DNA of 59,008 nucleotides. Source: Nitriliruptoraceae bacterium. GTDB taxonomy: Bacteria; Actinomycetota; Nitriliruptoria; Nitriliruptorales; Nitriliruptoraceae. Of the stretch, positions 18,829-28,585 are shown in pieces. A program made the position numbers and the translations under genes. The notes under the pieces were generated by a model. It worked only from the letters and a program-made list of their open reading frames with translations, was not told where the DNA came from and ran no database searches. Each line of letters opens with the position of its first letter. The stretch's first letter is position 1. The stretch lies in the NCBI GenBank assembly GCA_003558435.1, contig PWLR01000007.1, positions 1 through 59,008 on the forward strand, given 5' to 3'.

Positions 18829-19910
18829 TGGCCCGCGAGAAGACCGCGCCCAGCACCCAGCCGATCGGCGTGGGCGAACCCCTGCTCTCCATCCGCGGAC
18901 TGGTGACCGAGTTCGCGACCGCGGACGGCGTGGTCCATGCGGTCGACGGCGTGAGCTACGACGTCTACCCCGGCGAGACCGTCGGGGTGGTGGGCGAGTC
19001 CGGGTCGGGCAAGTCGGTCACCGTGATGAGCCTGCTCGGCCTCATCCCCCAGCCGCCGGGCAGGATCGCCGGCGGCGAGGTCCTGCTCGAGGGACGCGAT
19101 CTACTGAAACTGGATCCAAAGGAACTGCGGAAGGTCCGCGGCAAAGAGATCGCGATGATCTTCCAGGACCCGATGACCTCGCTGAACCCGGTGCTCACCG
19201 TCGGCGACCAGATCGCCGAAGCCATCACCTCCCACGCACAGGTCGGCAAGGACGAGGTCCGCCGTCGTTGCGTCGCGTTGCTCGAACTGGTCGGGGTGCC
19301 CAACCCAAGCGACCGCTTCGACCAGTACCCGCACGAATCCTCCGGCGGGATGCGGCAACGGGCCATGATCGCCATGGCGATCGCGAACCAGCCGAAGATC
19401 CTGATCGCCGACGAGCCCACCACGGCCCTGGACGTCACCATCCAGGCGCAGGTCCTCGAGGTCCTCGCCGCCGCGCAGCGCGAGACCAACGCCGGCACGA
19501 TCCTCATCACCCACGACCTCGGGGTCATCGCGGAGATGGCCGATCGGGTCGTGGTCATGTACGGCGGCCGTGTGGTGGAAACCGGCAGCGTCGACGAGAT
19601 CTTCCACTCTCCCAAGCACCCCTACACGCTCGGGTTGCTCTCCAGCCTCCCGCGACCGAACGTGGACATGGAACGCCTGCTGCCCATCCCCGGCAACCCC
19701 CCGAGTTTGATCAACCTGCCGAGCGGCTGTGCGTTCCATCCCCGCTGCCACCTGGGTGAGGGGCGCTCGAGCTGTCGCACCGAGATCCCACCCCTGCACC
19801 AACTCGGGGACGGTCGACACTCGGCCTGCCACTACCACGACGAGATGTCAGAGGAGGCCGCCCGGGTCGAACGCGAGACCGGCACGACCATCGAAGGCGA
19901 GAACCCATGA
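18828..19910 (+). CDS. Peptide ABC transporter ATP-binding protein (OppD/DppD type), operon 2
   Basis: This 360-residue ATPase has Walker [15 protein letters not shown]-loop [12 protein letters not shown], Walker [14 protein letters not shown]-loop [11 protein letters not shown] and the C-terminal [11 protein letters not shown] motif. The ABC signature reads [13 protein letters not shown] where this family normally has EFSGGMRQ, a Phe-to-Ser change explained by one base (TTC to TCC). The ATG at 18828 has AGGAG five bases upstream and overlaps the preceding stop. The much longer open frame is a shadow of the permease gene. Confidence 0.94.
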   Translation: MAREKTAPSTQPIGVGEPLLSIRGLVTEFATADGVVHAVDGVSYDVYPGETVGVVGESGSGKSVTVMSLLGLIPQPPGRIAGGEVLLEGRDLLKLDPKELRKVRGKEIAMIFQDPMTSLNPVLTVGDQIAEAITSHAQVGKDEVRRRCVALLELVGVPNPSDRFDQYPHESSGGMRQRAMIAMAIANQPKILIADEPTTALDVTIQAQVLEVLAAAQRETNAGTILITHDLGVIAEMADRVVVMYGGRVVETGSVDEIFHSPKHPYTLGLLSSLPRPNVDMERLLPIPGNPPSLINLPSGCAFHPRCHLGEGRSSCRTEIPPLHQLGDGRHSACHYHDEMSEEAARVERETGTTIEGENP

Positions 19911-20986
19911 GCACGGGAACGCACGCGCTGTCCGAGGCCGGCACCTGGCAACCCGTTCCCCTCGAGGAGTTGCACACCCGAGCCCCCCTCGGCGAGGAGA
20001 TCCTGCGGGTCGAGTCGCTCGTCAAACACTTCCCCATCAAGGGCGGGGTCTTCAACCGCCAACTCGGAGCGGTCCAGGCCGTCGACGGGCTCGACTTCTC
20101 GTTGCGCGCCGGCGAGACCGTCGGCCTGGTGGGCGAGTCCGGATGCGGTAAGTCGACCACGGGCCGCACCATCGTGCGTCTGCTCGACCCGACCGCGGGT
20201 CACGTCTTCTTCAAGGGCCACGATCTCGCCAAGATGGGCCGGCGCCAGATGCGCAGTATGCGGCGCGAGATCCAGATGGTCTTCCAGGACCCGTTCGCGA
20301 GCCTCAACCCGCGGATCAGCGTCCACGAGATCATCGCGGAGCCGCTGCGGATCTACAAGCGCTACCGCGGGGAGCACGACGGAGCCGCACGGGTCAGCGA
20401 ACTGATGCAGATCGTGGGGCTGAAGCCGGAACACGGCAACCGGTTCCCGCACGAGTTCAGTGGTGGCCAGCGGCAACGCATCGGTATCGCGCGGGCGCTG
20501 GCCCTGAACCCCCAGCTGCTCATCCTCGACGAGCCGGTCAGTGCCCTGGACGTCTCCATCCAGGCGCAGGTGATCAACCTGCTACAGGAACTCCAGAAGG
20601 AGTTCGGGCTCGCGTACCTCTTCATCGCCCACGACCTGTCGGTGGTGCGTCACCTCAGCGACCGGGTCGCCGTGATGTACCTCGGGAAGATCGTCGAATT
20701 CGGCTCCAAGCACGAGATCTTCAACAACCCCACCCACCCCTACACCCAGGCGTTGCTGTCGTCGGTCCCGATCAGCGACCCGCGCGAACGCGGCAAGCGC
20801 GAGCGGATGGTTCTGGAGGGCGATGTCCCGAACCCGGCGGACCCCCCGTCGGGCTGCCGCTTCCGGACCCGTTGCTGGAAGGCCGAGGACGTCTGCGCCA
20901 CCGACCCACCGGAACTGATCGATCGCTTCGAACACGGTCACCCGAGCGCCTGCCATTTCGCCGAGCTGCGTCAGGTGCTCAGCTGA
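19907..20986 (+). CDS. Peptide ABC transporter ATP-binding protein (OppF/DppF type), operon 2
   Basis: This 359-residue ATPase has Walker [15 protein letters not shown]-loop [13 protein letters not shown], signature [15 protein letters not shown], Walker [13 protein letters not shown], the switch His in [11 protein letters not shown] and the C-terminal GCRFRTRCW motif. It is very similar to the operon-1 counterpart through the nucleotide-binding core. It starts by ATGA overlap with the OppD-type gene and ends the rightward operon. It converges on pgk with 67 bp between their stops. Confidence 0.95.
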   Translation: MSTGTHALSEAGTWQPVPLEELHTRAPLGEEILRVESLVKHFPIKGGVFNRQLGAVQAVDGLDFSLRAGETVGLVGESGCGKSTTGRTIVRLLDPTAGHVFFKGHDLAKMGRRQMRSMRREIQMVFQDPFASLNPRISVHEIIAEPLRIYKRYRGEHDGAARVSELMQIVGLKPEHGNRFPHEFSGGQRQRIGIARALALNPQLLILDEPVSALDVSIQAQVINLLQELQKEFGLAYLFIAHDLSVVRHLSDRVAVMYLGKIVEFGSKHEIFNNPTHPYTQALLSSVPISDPRERGKRERMVLEGDVPNPADPPSGCRFRTRCWKAEDVCATDPPELIDRFEHGHPSACHFAELRQVLS

Positions 20987-21053
20987 GCGAGGAGCTCGAC
21001 CGACGAGCGCAGCGGCCGGGGCCGTGTGCGCGCCGGCCACCCACCCCGTCGGC

Positions 21054-22250
21054 TCAGTGTCGTAGGGCGACAACGCCCGGGAGTTCCTTGCCCTCGAGCA
21101 GCTCCAGTGACGCACCGCCGCCGGTCGACACGTGGTCCACCCGGTCGTCCAGGCCGAACTCGCGGATGGCTGCGGCGGAGTCGCCGCCACCGACCACGGT
21201 GAACCCGGCCGATGCGGCCATGGCCTGTGCCACCGTGCGTGTGCCGGCAGCGAACGACGCCCACTCGAACACCCCCATCGGGCCGTTCCAGAACACGCTG
21301 CCGGCGCTGCTGAGCGTCTCGGCGTAACGAGAGGCGGTCTCGGGGCCGATGTCGAGTCCCATCTGATCGGACGGGATCTCGGTGGCGGCGACGGTGGTCG
21401 CTGCAGCATCCTCGGCGAACTCCGCGGCGACCACCACGTCGGAGGGCAGCAGCACCTCCACCCCGCGGTCCCGCGCGGCGGCGACCAGGTCACGCACGGT
21501 GTCGACCTGGTCGCTCTCGATCCGCGAACTGCCCACGTCGATGCCCTCGGCGACCAGGAAGGTGAAGGCCATCGCGCCTCCGACCGCGATCGCGTCGACC
21601 CGGGTCAGCAGGTTCTCCAACACGGTCAGCTTGTCGCTGACCTTGGCTCCGCCGAGCACCGCGATGTAGGGGTGCCTCGGTTCGGCGTGCAACCCCCCGA
21701 GCACCGCGAGTTCGCGTTCGAGCAGCAACCCTGCGTAGCCCGGTAGACGGGCCGGGATCCCCGAGATCGACGCATGCGCCCGGTGTGATGCACCGAACGC
21801 ATCGTCGACGTAGATCTCGGCGAGACCAGCCAGGGCATCCGCGAACGCGTCGTCGTTGGCCGTCTCGCCCGGGTCCCAGCGCAGGTTCTCGAGTAGGAGG
21901 ACCTGGCCGTCCTGCAGCGCCTCGGCCTTGGCACGGGCGTCGTCCCCGACCACGTCGTTGGCGACGACGACCTCCCGGCCGAGCAACTCCTGCAGACGCT
22001 CCCCCACCGGCGCCATGGACGATGCCGGGTCCGGTTGGCCCTTCGGCCGACCGAGGTGGGAGGCGACCACGACCCTGGCGCCCTGGTCGAGCAGGTGGGC
22101 CAGGGTCGGAACCGAGGACTGGACGCGCAGGTCGTCGGTGATGACCCCGTCCCGGATCGGGACGTTCAGGTCGGCGCGCACGAACACGCGCCGACCGGAG
22201 GCGTCCAGATCCGCAAGGGTGCGGACGCCGTCGAGCAGCGGGGAACTCAC
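21054..22250 (-). CDS. pgk: Phosphoglycerate kinase
   Basis: This 398-residue glycolytic kinase transfers phosphate from 1,3-bisphosphoglycerate to ADP. The N-terminal domain has [11 protein letters not shown] and [11 protein letters not shown], and the C-terminal domain carries the nucleotide-binding region ending [11 protein letters not shown] and [14 protein letters not shown]. The start is GTG at 22250, overlapping the gap stop as GTGA, so the two are translationally coupled. The open frame upstream of this is a shadow of gap. Confidence 0.97.
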   Translation of the reverse strand: MSSPLLDGVRTLADLDASGRRVFVRADLNVPIRDGVITDDLRVQSSVPTLAHLLDQGARVVVASHLGRPKGQPDPASSMAPVGERLQELLGREVVVANDVVGDDARAKAEALQDGQVLLLENLRWDPGETANDDAFADALAGLAEIYVDDAFGASHRAHASISGIPARLPGYAGLLLERELAVLGGLHAEPRHPYIAVLGGAKVSDKLTVLENLLTRVDAIAVGGAMAFTFLVAEGIDVGSSRIESDQVDTVRDLVAAARDRGVEVLLPSDVVVAAEFAEDAAATTVAATEIPSDQMGLDIGPETASRYAETLSSAGSVFWNGPMGVFEWASFAAGTRTVAQAMAASAGFTVVGGGDSAAAIREFGLDDRVDHVSTGGGASLELLEGKELPGVVALRH

Positions 22251-23251
22251 AGCTTGTCCCCCACGAACTTCGTGAAGTCGGCGAGGCGCGTGGAGTAGCC
22301 CCACTCGTTGTCGTACCAGCCGAACACCTTGACGAGATTGCCGGTGGCGATGGTCGCCAGCCCGTCGACGATGCACGAGTGCGGGTTGCCGACGATGTCG
22401 ACGGAGACGATCGGTTCCTCGGTGTACTCGAGGACCCCGTTGAGCGGGCCGTCGGCTGCTTTCTTGAAGGCCTCGTTGATCTCGTCCTTGGTGACCTCGC
22501 GCTCGAGGATCAGCGTGAGGTCGGTGATCGAACCGGACGGGATCGGCACACGCATCGCCATACCGTCGAGCCGGCCCTCCATCGCGGGCAGGGCGAGCGA
22601 CGCGGCCGCGGCGGCACCGGTGGTCGTCGGGACCACGGACAGGGCCGCGGCGCGGGCACGGCGCGGGTCCTTGTGCGGTGCGTCGTGGATGTTCTGGTCA
22701 CCGGTGTAGGCGTGGATGGTCGTCATCAAGCCCTTCTCGATGCCGAAGGTCTCGTGCATCACCTTGGCCATCGGGACCACCGAACCGGTGGTGCACGACG
22801 CCATCGAGAGCACGTGCTGGGTGTCCGGGTCGTACTCGTCCTCGTTGGCGCCCATGACGATGGTCTTGTCCTCGCCCTTGGCGGGGGCCGAGATGACGAC
22901 CTTCTTGGCCCCGGCGTCGAGGTGCTTGGCCGCGTCGTCCCGCTTGGTGAAGAAACCGGTCGATTCGACGACCACATCGATACCCAGGTCGGCCCAAGGC
23001 AACGCGGCGGGATCACGCTCGGAGAAGACCTTGATGGTCTTGCCGTTGACCACGAGGTCATCGCCATCGGTCTCGACGGTGCCGTCGAACCGGCCGTGCA
23101 CGCTGTCGTACTTCAACAGCATCGCGAGGGCCGCGGTGTCGGTGAGGTCGTTGACGGCGACGAACTCGAGATCGATGTCGTGCTTGTACGCCGAACGCAA
23201 CAGGTTGCGCCCGATGCGACCGAAGCCGTTGATGGCAACGCGGGTGGTCAT
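22247..23251 (-). CDS. gap: Glyceraldehyde-3-phosphate dehydrogenase, type I
   Basis: This 334-residue NAD-linked glycolytic enzyme begins [17 protein letters not shown] (nucleotide fold). It has AVNDLTD, the adenine-side Asp that favours NAD. The catalytic Cys is Cys153 and the base is His180 in [10 protein letters not shown], with YDNEWGYS near the C-terminus. The active-site string reads [12 protein letters not shown] where most bacteria have SNASCTTNCLAP, so two near-invariant Asn residues are replaced (Met150 and Gly156). The C-terminal phosphate-loop region reads NPHSCIVDG. Remaining motifs are intact, so the enzyme is probably active. It lies directly downstream of an 11-12 bp repeat array. 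Confidence 0.96.
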   Translation of the reverse strand: MTTRVAINGFGRIGRNLLRSAYKHDIDLEFVAVNDLTDTAALAMLLKYDSVHGRFDGTVETDGDDLVVNGKTIKVFSERDPAALPWADLGIDVVVESTGFFTKRDDAAKHLDAGAKKVVISAPAKGEDKTIVMGANEDEYDPDTQHVLSMASCTTGSVVPMAKVMHETFGIEKGLMTTIHAYTGDQNIHDAPHKDPRRARAAALSVVPTTTGAAAAASLALPAMEGRLDGMAMRVPIPSGSITDLTLILEREVTKDEINEAFKKAADGPLNGVLEYTEEPIVSVDIVGNPHSCIVDGLATIATGNLVKVFGWYDNEWGYSTRLADFTKFVGDKL

Positions 23252-23310
23252 GGTCGAACTCCTCGTCGGAGGTGCAGATGGACACGTGGGGCGGGTGCGA
23301 TCAGGTCGAC

Positions 23311-23396
23311 CTAAGCGAGTTCTGGTCGAGTTCCATTCGAGTTCAAGATCGGGTTCAAGGTCTAGTTCTAGGTCGAGTTCTAGGTCGAGTTCTGGT
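23311..23396. repeat. Phased 11-12 bp repeat array upstream of gap
   Basis: Seven copies of a (G/T)(A/G)GTTC core start at 23317, 23328, 23339, 23351, 23363, 23375 and 23387, spaced 11, 11, 12, 12, 12 and 12 bp. The fullest unit on the plus strand is GGTCGAGTTCTA. The array lies 60-145 bp ahead of the gap start, on the promoter side, and is less GC-rich than its surroundings. The near-helical spacing would place copies on nearly one DNA face. Confidence 0.85.
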
Positions 23397-23491
23397 CATC
23401 TACTCATGGCGGCACGGCCGCCATAGACGGGCGCATATCGGTCGTGCGCCTCGCGCTCGATGGCGACACTACCACCGGGGATCGGCCGCGG

Positions 23492-24466
23492 TCAGGCCCC
23501 TTCCGGGGACCCATCGGCCGGGGCCGCGTTCGCCTCGGCCCGTGCCGCGAGCAAGGCCAGACGACGGAGCCGACGGTGGACGGCGGACTTGCCGACCGGG
23601 GGGTCCACCAGCTCGCCGAGTTCCGCCAGCGAGGCCTCCGGGTTGGCCAGCCGCGCGAGGGCGACCACCCGCAGATCGTCGTCCAGCTGGTCCCAACCCA
23701 GAGCGGCGATCGCCGTCTCGACCGCACGTACCTGCTCGCCACTGGCGTCGATCGTGCGTCGCAGGTTGGCACCGTCGGCGTTGGCCATGCGGTTGGCCTC
23801 GCCGCGTAGCTGTCGGCGAAGTCGGCGATCGTCCCATTCGAGGAACGCGCCCGTCGCTCCCAGGGCCGCGAGCAGCTCGCCGATGCGTTCCCCGGACTTC
23901 ATCACGACCCGCCGCTGCGGTCCGTCCACCACCGAGACGGTGCCGCCGACCACCCCACGGATGAGCTCGGCCAACCCCTCCGCGACCAGGTCGCTGGCAA
24001 CGGCGAGTTCCAGATGGGGTGCGCGGCTCGGATGCGAAACCGTCGCCGAGGCCAGGACGGCGCCACGCAGATAGGCCACCGCGACCTTGCCCTCCAGGCC
24101 CGAGGGCAAGGTGTCGCGCGGCCGGCCCCCCGCGTCGACCACCTGCAGGTCCTCCGCGATCCGACGTGCGGCGTCCCCCACGTGCACCCCGTAGACCGTC
24201 CGCCGGCGCACCCCGCCCGGGGCACGGACCATCAGTTCCGGACGCACCCCGTAGCGGTGCTGCAGGAGCACGAAGGTCCGCCGGGCCACGGCGCCCGAGG
24301 TGGTCGCCACCTCGAGTCGCATGCCGCCGTGCTCGCCGCCGCGAACGGCGATGGAACCCGCCAGTCGGACGATCCCGGACAGCTCCGCACGGGGGCGGGC
24401 GTCACCCTCCACGGGCGTACGCGAGAGTTCCTGGCGTACCGCCTCGGTGAAGCTGCCGTGTTCCAT
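23492..24466 (-). CDS. whiA: DNA-binding protein WhiA
   Basis: This 324-residue protein combines a degenerate LAGLIDADG homing-endonuclease-like N-terminal domain with a C-terminal helix-turn-helix. The HTH region reads LADLG-type text here as LAELGELVDPPVGKSAVHRRLRRL. In Streptomyces WhiA controls sporulation and cell-division genes, and in non-sporulating Gram-positives it affects division and metabolism. It follows yvcK with a TGATG overlap and sits in the conserved rapZ-yvcK-whiA string, with gap downstream. Confidence 0.95.
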   Translation of the reverse strand: MEHGSFTEAVRQELSRTPVEGDARPRAELSGIVRLAGSIAVRGGEHGGMRLEVATTSGAVARRTFVLLQHRYGVRPELMVRAPGGVRRRTVYGVHVGDAARRIAEDLQVVDAGGRPRDTLPSGLEGKVAVAYLRGAVLASATVSHPSRAPHLELAVASDLVAEGLAELIRGVVGGTVSVVDGPQRRVVMKSGERIGELLAALGATGAFLEWDDRRLRRQLRGEANRMANADGANLRRTIDASGEQVRAVETAIAALGWDQLDDDLRVVALARLANPEASLAELGELVDPPVGKSAVHRRLRRLALLAARAEANAAPADGSPEGA

Positions 24467-25440
24467 CAGTCGCGCAGCAGACGGTCGAAGATCCGGCCCA
24501 GCGCGATCGGGGCATGCCCGTCCGCGCCGTCGAGCAGATCCGCCGTCAGGACCTGCCCGGCCCGCTGTTCCAGCGCCTCACGATCGAGGTGCAACGGCGC
24601 CCCTCCCCCGGTCGGTCGCGGACCCTCGTGGGCGACCACCACGTCGATCCGCAGTTCCGGGATGTGGGCCCGCACCGCGTCGAGGTGGTCCGCGAGCGTC
24701 ATGCCCTCGGTCTCCCCCGGTTGCTCTCGGAGGTTGGCGACGAACACCACCGGGGCCCGCGCCTCGATGACGGCGTCCCCGATGTCGCGCACCAGCAGGT
24801 TCGGCAGCAGGCTGGTGTAGACGGACCCCGGACCGAGCACGATCAGGTCGGCCCGTTCGATCGCCGCGACCGCATCGGGCGTCCCTGGTGCATCCGCGGG
24901 GTCCAGCCAGACCCGCTCGAGGCGCGGGGTCGCCGCCACCGCCGCCTGGCCGGTCACCCCGCCATCGGGCGTGGCGGCCAACAAGGTCACGGCCTGCGTC
25001 GTGCAGGGCAGCACCCGACCCGGGACCGCCAGCAGGGCCGCCAGGCGGTCGAGGGCCACCACGACGTCCCCGTCACTGAGGTCCTGCAGCGCCACCAGTA
25101 CGAGGTTGCCGAGGCTGTGGCCGGCCAACTCGCCCCGGGCGAACCGGTAGCCGATCATCTCGGCGAGGTCCGGGTGCGGCGACATCGAGGTCAACGCCAT
25201 CCGCAGATCCCCGGGGGGCAGTACGTCGAGATCGCGACGCAGACGGCCCGACGATCCACCGTCGTCGGCCACGGTGACGACCGCGGTGACATGGTCGACC
25301 ACGGCCGGCAGGGCGGCAAGCGTGCGCGCCATGCCATGGCCGCCCCCGAGCGCCACCGCTCGGGTGCCGTCGCCGGGGCCGACGGCCACGGGACCCGGCG
25401 TCGCCATCCGTCGCGCTGCCCCGTCCAGCGCCGGGTTCAC
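24466..25440 (-). CDS. yvcK: YvcK/CofD-family protein (gluconeogenesis factor)
   Basis: This 324-residue protein has the family signature VALGGGHGMARTLAAL and VTVADDGGSSGRLRRDLDVLPPGDLR, and NLLVRDIGDAVIEARAPVVFVANL toward the end. YvcK-type proteins bind UDP-sugars and affect peptidoglycan precursor supply and carbon metabolism in Bacillus and mycobacteria (family knowledge). The GTG start overlaps the rapZ stop, and its own stop overlaps the whiA ATG. Position and overlaps match the conserved operon. Confidence 0.94.
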   Translation of the reverse strand: MNPALDGAARRMATPGPVAVGPGDGTRAVALGGGHGMARTLAALPAVVDHVTAVVTVADDGGSSGRLRRDLDVLPPGDLRMALTSMSPHPDLAEMIGYRFARGELAGHSLGNLVLVALQDLSDGDVVVALDRLAALLAVPGRVLPCTTQAVTLLAATPDGGVTGQAAVAATPRLERVWLDPADAPGTPDAVAAIERADLIVLGPGSVYTSLLPNLLVRDIGDAVIEARAPVVFVANLREQPGETEGMTLADHLDAVRAHIPELRIDVVVAHEGPRPTGGGAPLHLDREALEQRAGQVLTADLLDGADGHAPIALGRIFDRLLRD

Positions 25441-26441
25441 TCCGCACCCAGGTCGCGGTGGTTCACCTCGACGGGCAGGTCGAAGGTCGCGGCCAGGTGG
25501 GCACCGATCCGGTCACTGATCGCGACCGACCGGTGCTTGCCGCCGGTGCAACCGATCGCGATGGTCAGATACCGCTTGCCCTCGGTGACGTACCCCGGGA
25601 CCGCGATGTCCAGCAGGTGCTCCATGGCCGCCACGAACGGCTCGGTGGAGGGCTGGCCGAAGACGTAGTCGCGCACCGGCCCGTCCTTGCCGGTGTAGGG
25701 ACGCAGTTCCTCGACCCAGTGGGGGTTGGGCAGGAACCGCACGTCGAACAGCAGGTCCGCTTCGCGCGGTGCACCACGCTTGAAGCCGAACGAGACCACA
25801 TCGATGCGCAGTTGTGCGGCCCCGGGGTCGTCGACCGCGGTCAGTACGCGGTCTCTCAGCTCATGGACGTTGAGCTCGGTGGTATCGATGATCAGATCGG
25901 CGAGTCCCCGGAGTTCCTCCAGCTGCTCGCGTTCGGCACGGATGCCGGCCAGCACGCCCGTGTCCTCCGCAGCGGGGTGGCGTCGGCGGGTCTCCTCGAA
26001 ACGGCGCACCAGCATCTCGTCGTCGGCCTCGAGGAACAGCACGCGGACATCGGCCTCACTGCGCCGCAGATCGCGGATCGTGTCGACCAGGGCCCCGAAG
26101 AACTCGCGCCCTCGCAGGTCGGCGACGACCCCGAGCTTGGTGACCGAGGAGCCGGGTGCGAAGGCGAGCTCGGTGACGCGCTCGATCAGCGTCGGGGGCA
26201 GGTTGTCGATGACGAACCAACCGAGATCCTCCACCGCGTTCGAGGCGGTGGACCGGCCCGCTCCGGAGAGTCCGGTGATGATCAGGATGCGGGGACGACG
26301 TGCTTCGACCTCACTGACGGTCTGGCCGAGGGACGCGTGACCCGGCGGGCCGGACGGGGCCGGACCGGTCGGGCCGGACGGGGCAGGGTCGGACAGGGCA
26401 GGGTCGGACAGGGCAGGGTCGGACGGGGTCGGATCGGTCAC
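25437..26441 (-). CDS. rapZ: RNase adapter RapZ (P-loop nucleotide-binding protein)
   Basis: This 334-residue protein has a Walker A motif GLSGAGRSTA, the family segment WFVIDNLPP, and the C-terminal YLTIAIGCTGGKHRSVAI motif. In E. coli RapZ senses glucosamine-6-phosphate and guides RNase E to a small RNA. In actinobacteria the role is less clear. The first 40 residues are a low-complexity extension of repeated DPALS units, encoded by 15-bp tandem repeats and absent from most family members. The start is taken as GTG at 26441, the only candidate in frame before the repeats. The longer frame is a shadow of uvrC. Confidence 0.92.
   Translation of the reverse strand: MTDPTPSDPALSDPALSDPAPSGPTGPAPSGPPGHASLGQTVSEVEARRPRILIITGLSGAGRSTASNAVEDLGWFVIDNLPPTLIERVTELAFAPGSSVTKLGVVADLRGREFFGALVDTIRDLRRSEADVRVLFLEADDEMLVRRFEETRRRHPAAEDTGVLAGIRAEREQLEELRGLADLIIDTTELNVHELRDRVLTAVDDPGAAQLRIDVVSFGFKRGAPREADLLFDVRFLPNPHWVEELRPYTGKDGPVRDYVFGQPSTEPFVAAMEHLLDIAVPGYVTEGKRYLTIAIGCTGGKHRSVAISDRIGAHLAATFDLPVEVNHRDLGAE
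26376..26435. repeat. 15-bp tandem repeat in rapZ N-terminus
   Basis: Three near-identical 15-bp units (26376-26390, 26391-26405, 26406-26420; plus-strand unit GGACAGGGCAGGGTC) and one degenerate unit (26421-26435) encode successive DPALS/DPAPS pentapeptides. Because the period is a multiple of three, copy-number change keeps the frame. Confidence 0.88.
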
Positions 26442-26463
26442 CCGGTGTCCATTTCGCTGATCG

Positions 26464-28455
26464 TCATGGGCCGTGCGGCGGGTCGGTGCCCAGCTCGGCA
26501 GGTGTGTCGGCGCTGGCGGGGGAAGCGGCGGTCGAGGGCTCCTCGGAGGTGGGTGCGGTGAAGTGGTCGCGCACCGTGGCGGCGAGCGTAGAGGAGACCC
26601 CCGGCACGGCGGCCAGCTCGTCCACACTCGCCGCTCGGAGGGCGGCGACCGAGCCGAACCGCTGCAGCAGCGCCTTGCGCCGGGCCGGGCCGATCCCGGG
26701 CACCTCGTCGAGTTCCGAGTGCGACACGGTCTTGGTGCGCCGGCTGCGTTGGTACTGGATCGCGAACCGGTGGGCCTCGTCGCGAACACGTTGCACGAGG
26801 AACAACGCGTCGCTGCCTCGCGGCAGCACCACGGGTCGCGCATGGTCCGGGCGCCACAGCTCCTCGAACTTCTTCGCCAGGCCGACGAACGCGATGTCGT
26901 CGGTCGGGAGGTCCGCCACCCCGTCGAGGGCCGCGTTGAGCTGCCCGACCCCACCATCGACGATCACCAGGTTGGGCGGATAGGCGAACTTGCGCGCCTC
27001 GCCGTCGTCGTCGACGATCGGGCGGGCGCGTTCCTCGGCCAGGCGCTTGAACCGGCGGTGCAGGACCTCGCGCATGGCCGCGAAGTCGTCGTTGGTGTCG
27101 ACCGACAGCTTGAAGCGGCGGTAGTCGCTCTTGCGCGGCAGCCCGTCCTCGAAGACGACCATCGACCCGACGACCTCCGTGCCACCGAGGTGGGAGATGT
27201 CGTAGCACTCGATGCGCAGCGGGGCCTCGTCGAGATCGAGCGCGTCCTGCAGCTCTTTCAGGGCACGGCTGCGCGCGTCGAAGTCGCTGGCCCGTTTCAT
27301 GCGACCGCGCTGGAACGCCTCCTTGGCGTTGTGCTCCACGGTCGCCATGAACGCCAGCTTGTCGCCCCTCTGGGGCACGTGGAACCGCACCCGTTGGATG
27401 GGGCGGCCACGCTCGCCCTCACGTGTGGTCCGACGTTGTTCGGCGAGCAGCGTGGACAACGCGTCGACGTCGTCGGGTAGCACCGGCACGAGGACCTGCG
27501 GGGGGACATCGTCCCCCCGCTCGGCGTACAGCTGGACCACGAACGAGGTGAGCAGGGCCTCGGTGCTCAGCGGTTCGACCTTGTCGACGCTCCATCCCTT
27601 GCGCCCCACCAAGCGCCCGCGGCGCACGAAGAAGGCCTGGACGGAGGCTTCGAGTTCGTCCTCGTGTACCGCGATGGCGTCGAAATCCTCCTCCTTCTCC
27701 GCGACGACCTGCTGTTTCTCCATCGCACGCCGGGCGGCGAAGAGCTGATCGCGTAGCCGTGCCGCGGCCTCGAAGTTCAGTTCCGCCGACGCCGACGCCA
27801 TGCTCGATTCCAGCTGCTCGACGACCGGGCCCGTCTCACCGTCGAGGAACGCCGCCAGGCCGTCGACGAGTTCCCGATGCTCGTCGTGGGACACCTCGCC
27901 GGTGCAGGGCGCCGCACAGCGGTCGATGTGATGCAGCAGGCAGGGCCGACCGCTGCGCTCCGCACGGTCGTAGACCCCCTGGGAACAGGTCCGGACGGGA
28001 AAGACCCGGAGCAACAGATCCAGTGTCTCGCGGATGGCGTAGGCGTGGGCGTACGGCCCGAACCGGCGATCGCCCTTCTTGGCCGTGGTGCGCGCGACCC
28101 TGGCGCGCGGGACGTCCTCAGAGGTGGTGAGCACCAGGTAGGGGTAGGACTTGTCGTCGCGGTACTTCACGTTGTAGCGCGGTCGGTGCTTCTGGATCAG
28201 CGTGTACTCCAGGTGGAGCGCCTCCACCTCGGCATCGACCACGATCCACTCGATCGACCGTGCGGCTTCCAGCATCGCGCGCGTACGCGGCGCGATCCCG
28301 CCCCAGGCCTGGAAGTAGCTCGACACCCGCGACCGCAGCGACTTCGCCTTGCCGACGTACACCACGCGGCCGGTGCCGTCCTTGAACTGGTAACACCCCG
28401 GCGCATCCGGGATCGCGCCGGGGTCGGGACGGAAGTCGAGGGCAGGGTTTCGCAC
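26464..28455 (-). CDS. uvrC: Excinuclease ABC subunit C
   Basis: This 663-residue nucleotide-excision-repair endonuclease cuts on both sides of a lesion. It has the N-terminal GIY-YIG nuclease (GCYQF and VVYVGKAKSLRSRV, residues 20-45), a central UVR segment that binds UvrB (LNFEAAARLRDQLFAARRAME), the RNase H-like nuclease with RIECYDISHLGGTEVVGSM, and C-terminal helix-hairpin-helix motifs (LDEVPGIGPARRKALLQRFG). The start is GTG at 28455, where homology begins. The open frame extends 83 codons further without support. rapZ follows on the same strand after a short gap. Confidence 0.96.
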   Translation of the reverse strand: MRNPALDFRPDPGAIPDAPGCYQFKDGTGRVVYVGKAKSLRSRVSSYFQAWGGIAPRTRAMLEAARSIEWIVVDAEVEALHLEYTLIQKHRPRYNVKYRDDKSYPYLVLTTSEDVPRARVARTTAKKGDRRFGPYAHAYAIRETLDLLLRVFPVRTCSQGVYDRAERSGRPCLLHHIDRCAAPCTGEVSHDEHRELVDGLAAFLDGETGPVVEQLESSMASASAELNFEAAARLRDQLFAARRAMEKQQVVAEKEEDFDAIAVHEDELEASVQAFFVRRGRLVGRKGWSVDKVEPLSTEALLTSFVVQLYAERGDDVPPQVLVPVLPDDVDALSTLLAEQRRTTREGERGRPIQRVRFHVPQRGDKLAFMATVEHNAKEAFQRGRMKRASDFDARSRALKELQDALDLDEAPLRIECYDISHLGGTEVVGSMVVFEDGLPRKSDYRRFKLSVDTNDDFAAMREVLHRRFKRLAEERARPIVDDDGEARKFAYPPNLVIVDGGVGQLNAALDGVADLPTDDIAFVGLAKKFEELWRPDHARPVVLPRGSDALFLVQRVRDEAHRFAIQYQRSRRTKTVSHSELDEVPGIGPARRKALLQRFGSVAALRAASVDELAAVPGVSSTLAATVRDHFTAPTSEEPSTAASPASADTPAELGTDPPHGP

Positions 28456-28585
28456 CGTGTCAGGGTACTGGCGCCCACCCGTGCTCCGGCTCCACCTCCT
28501 CCGGCGGTCGTGAACCGCCCGACGTGGTTCGAGCCCCGCCCGTGCCCCCGTAGGGTGCCCGCGACGACGACGAGGAGGTCCGGGC

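Noticed and set aside
20987..21053. Terminator between peptide operon 2 and pgk
   Set aside because: A GGCCGG/CCGGCC pair exists, but the stem is 6 bp with a loop of about 13 nt. It is not distinguishable from chance at this GC content.
23311..23396. CRISPR or iteron replication origin
   Set aside because: Units are 11-12 bp with no unique spacers. No replication initiator gene is nearby, and the array sits in a chromosomal glycolysis promoter region.
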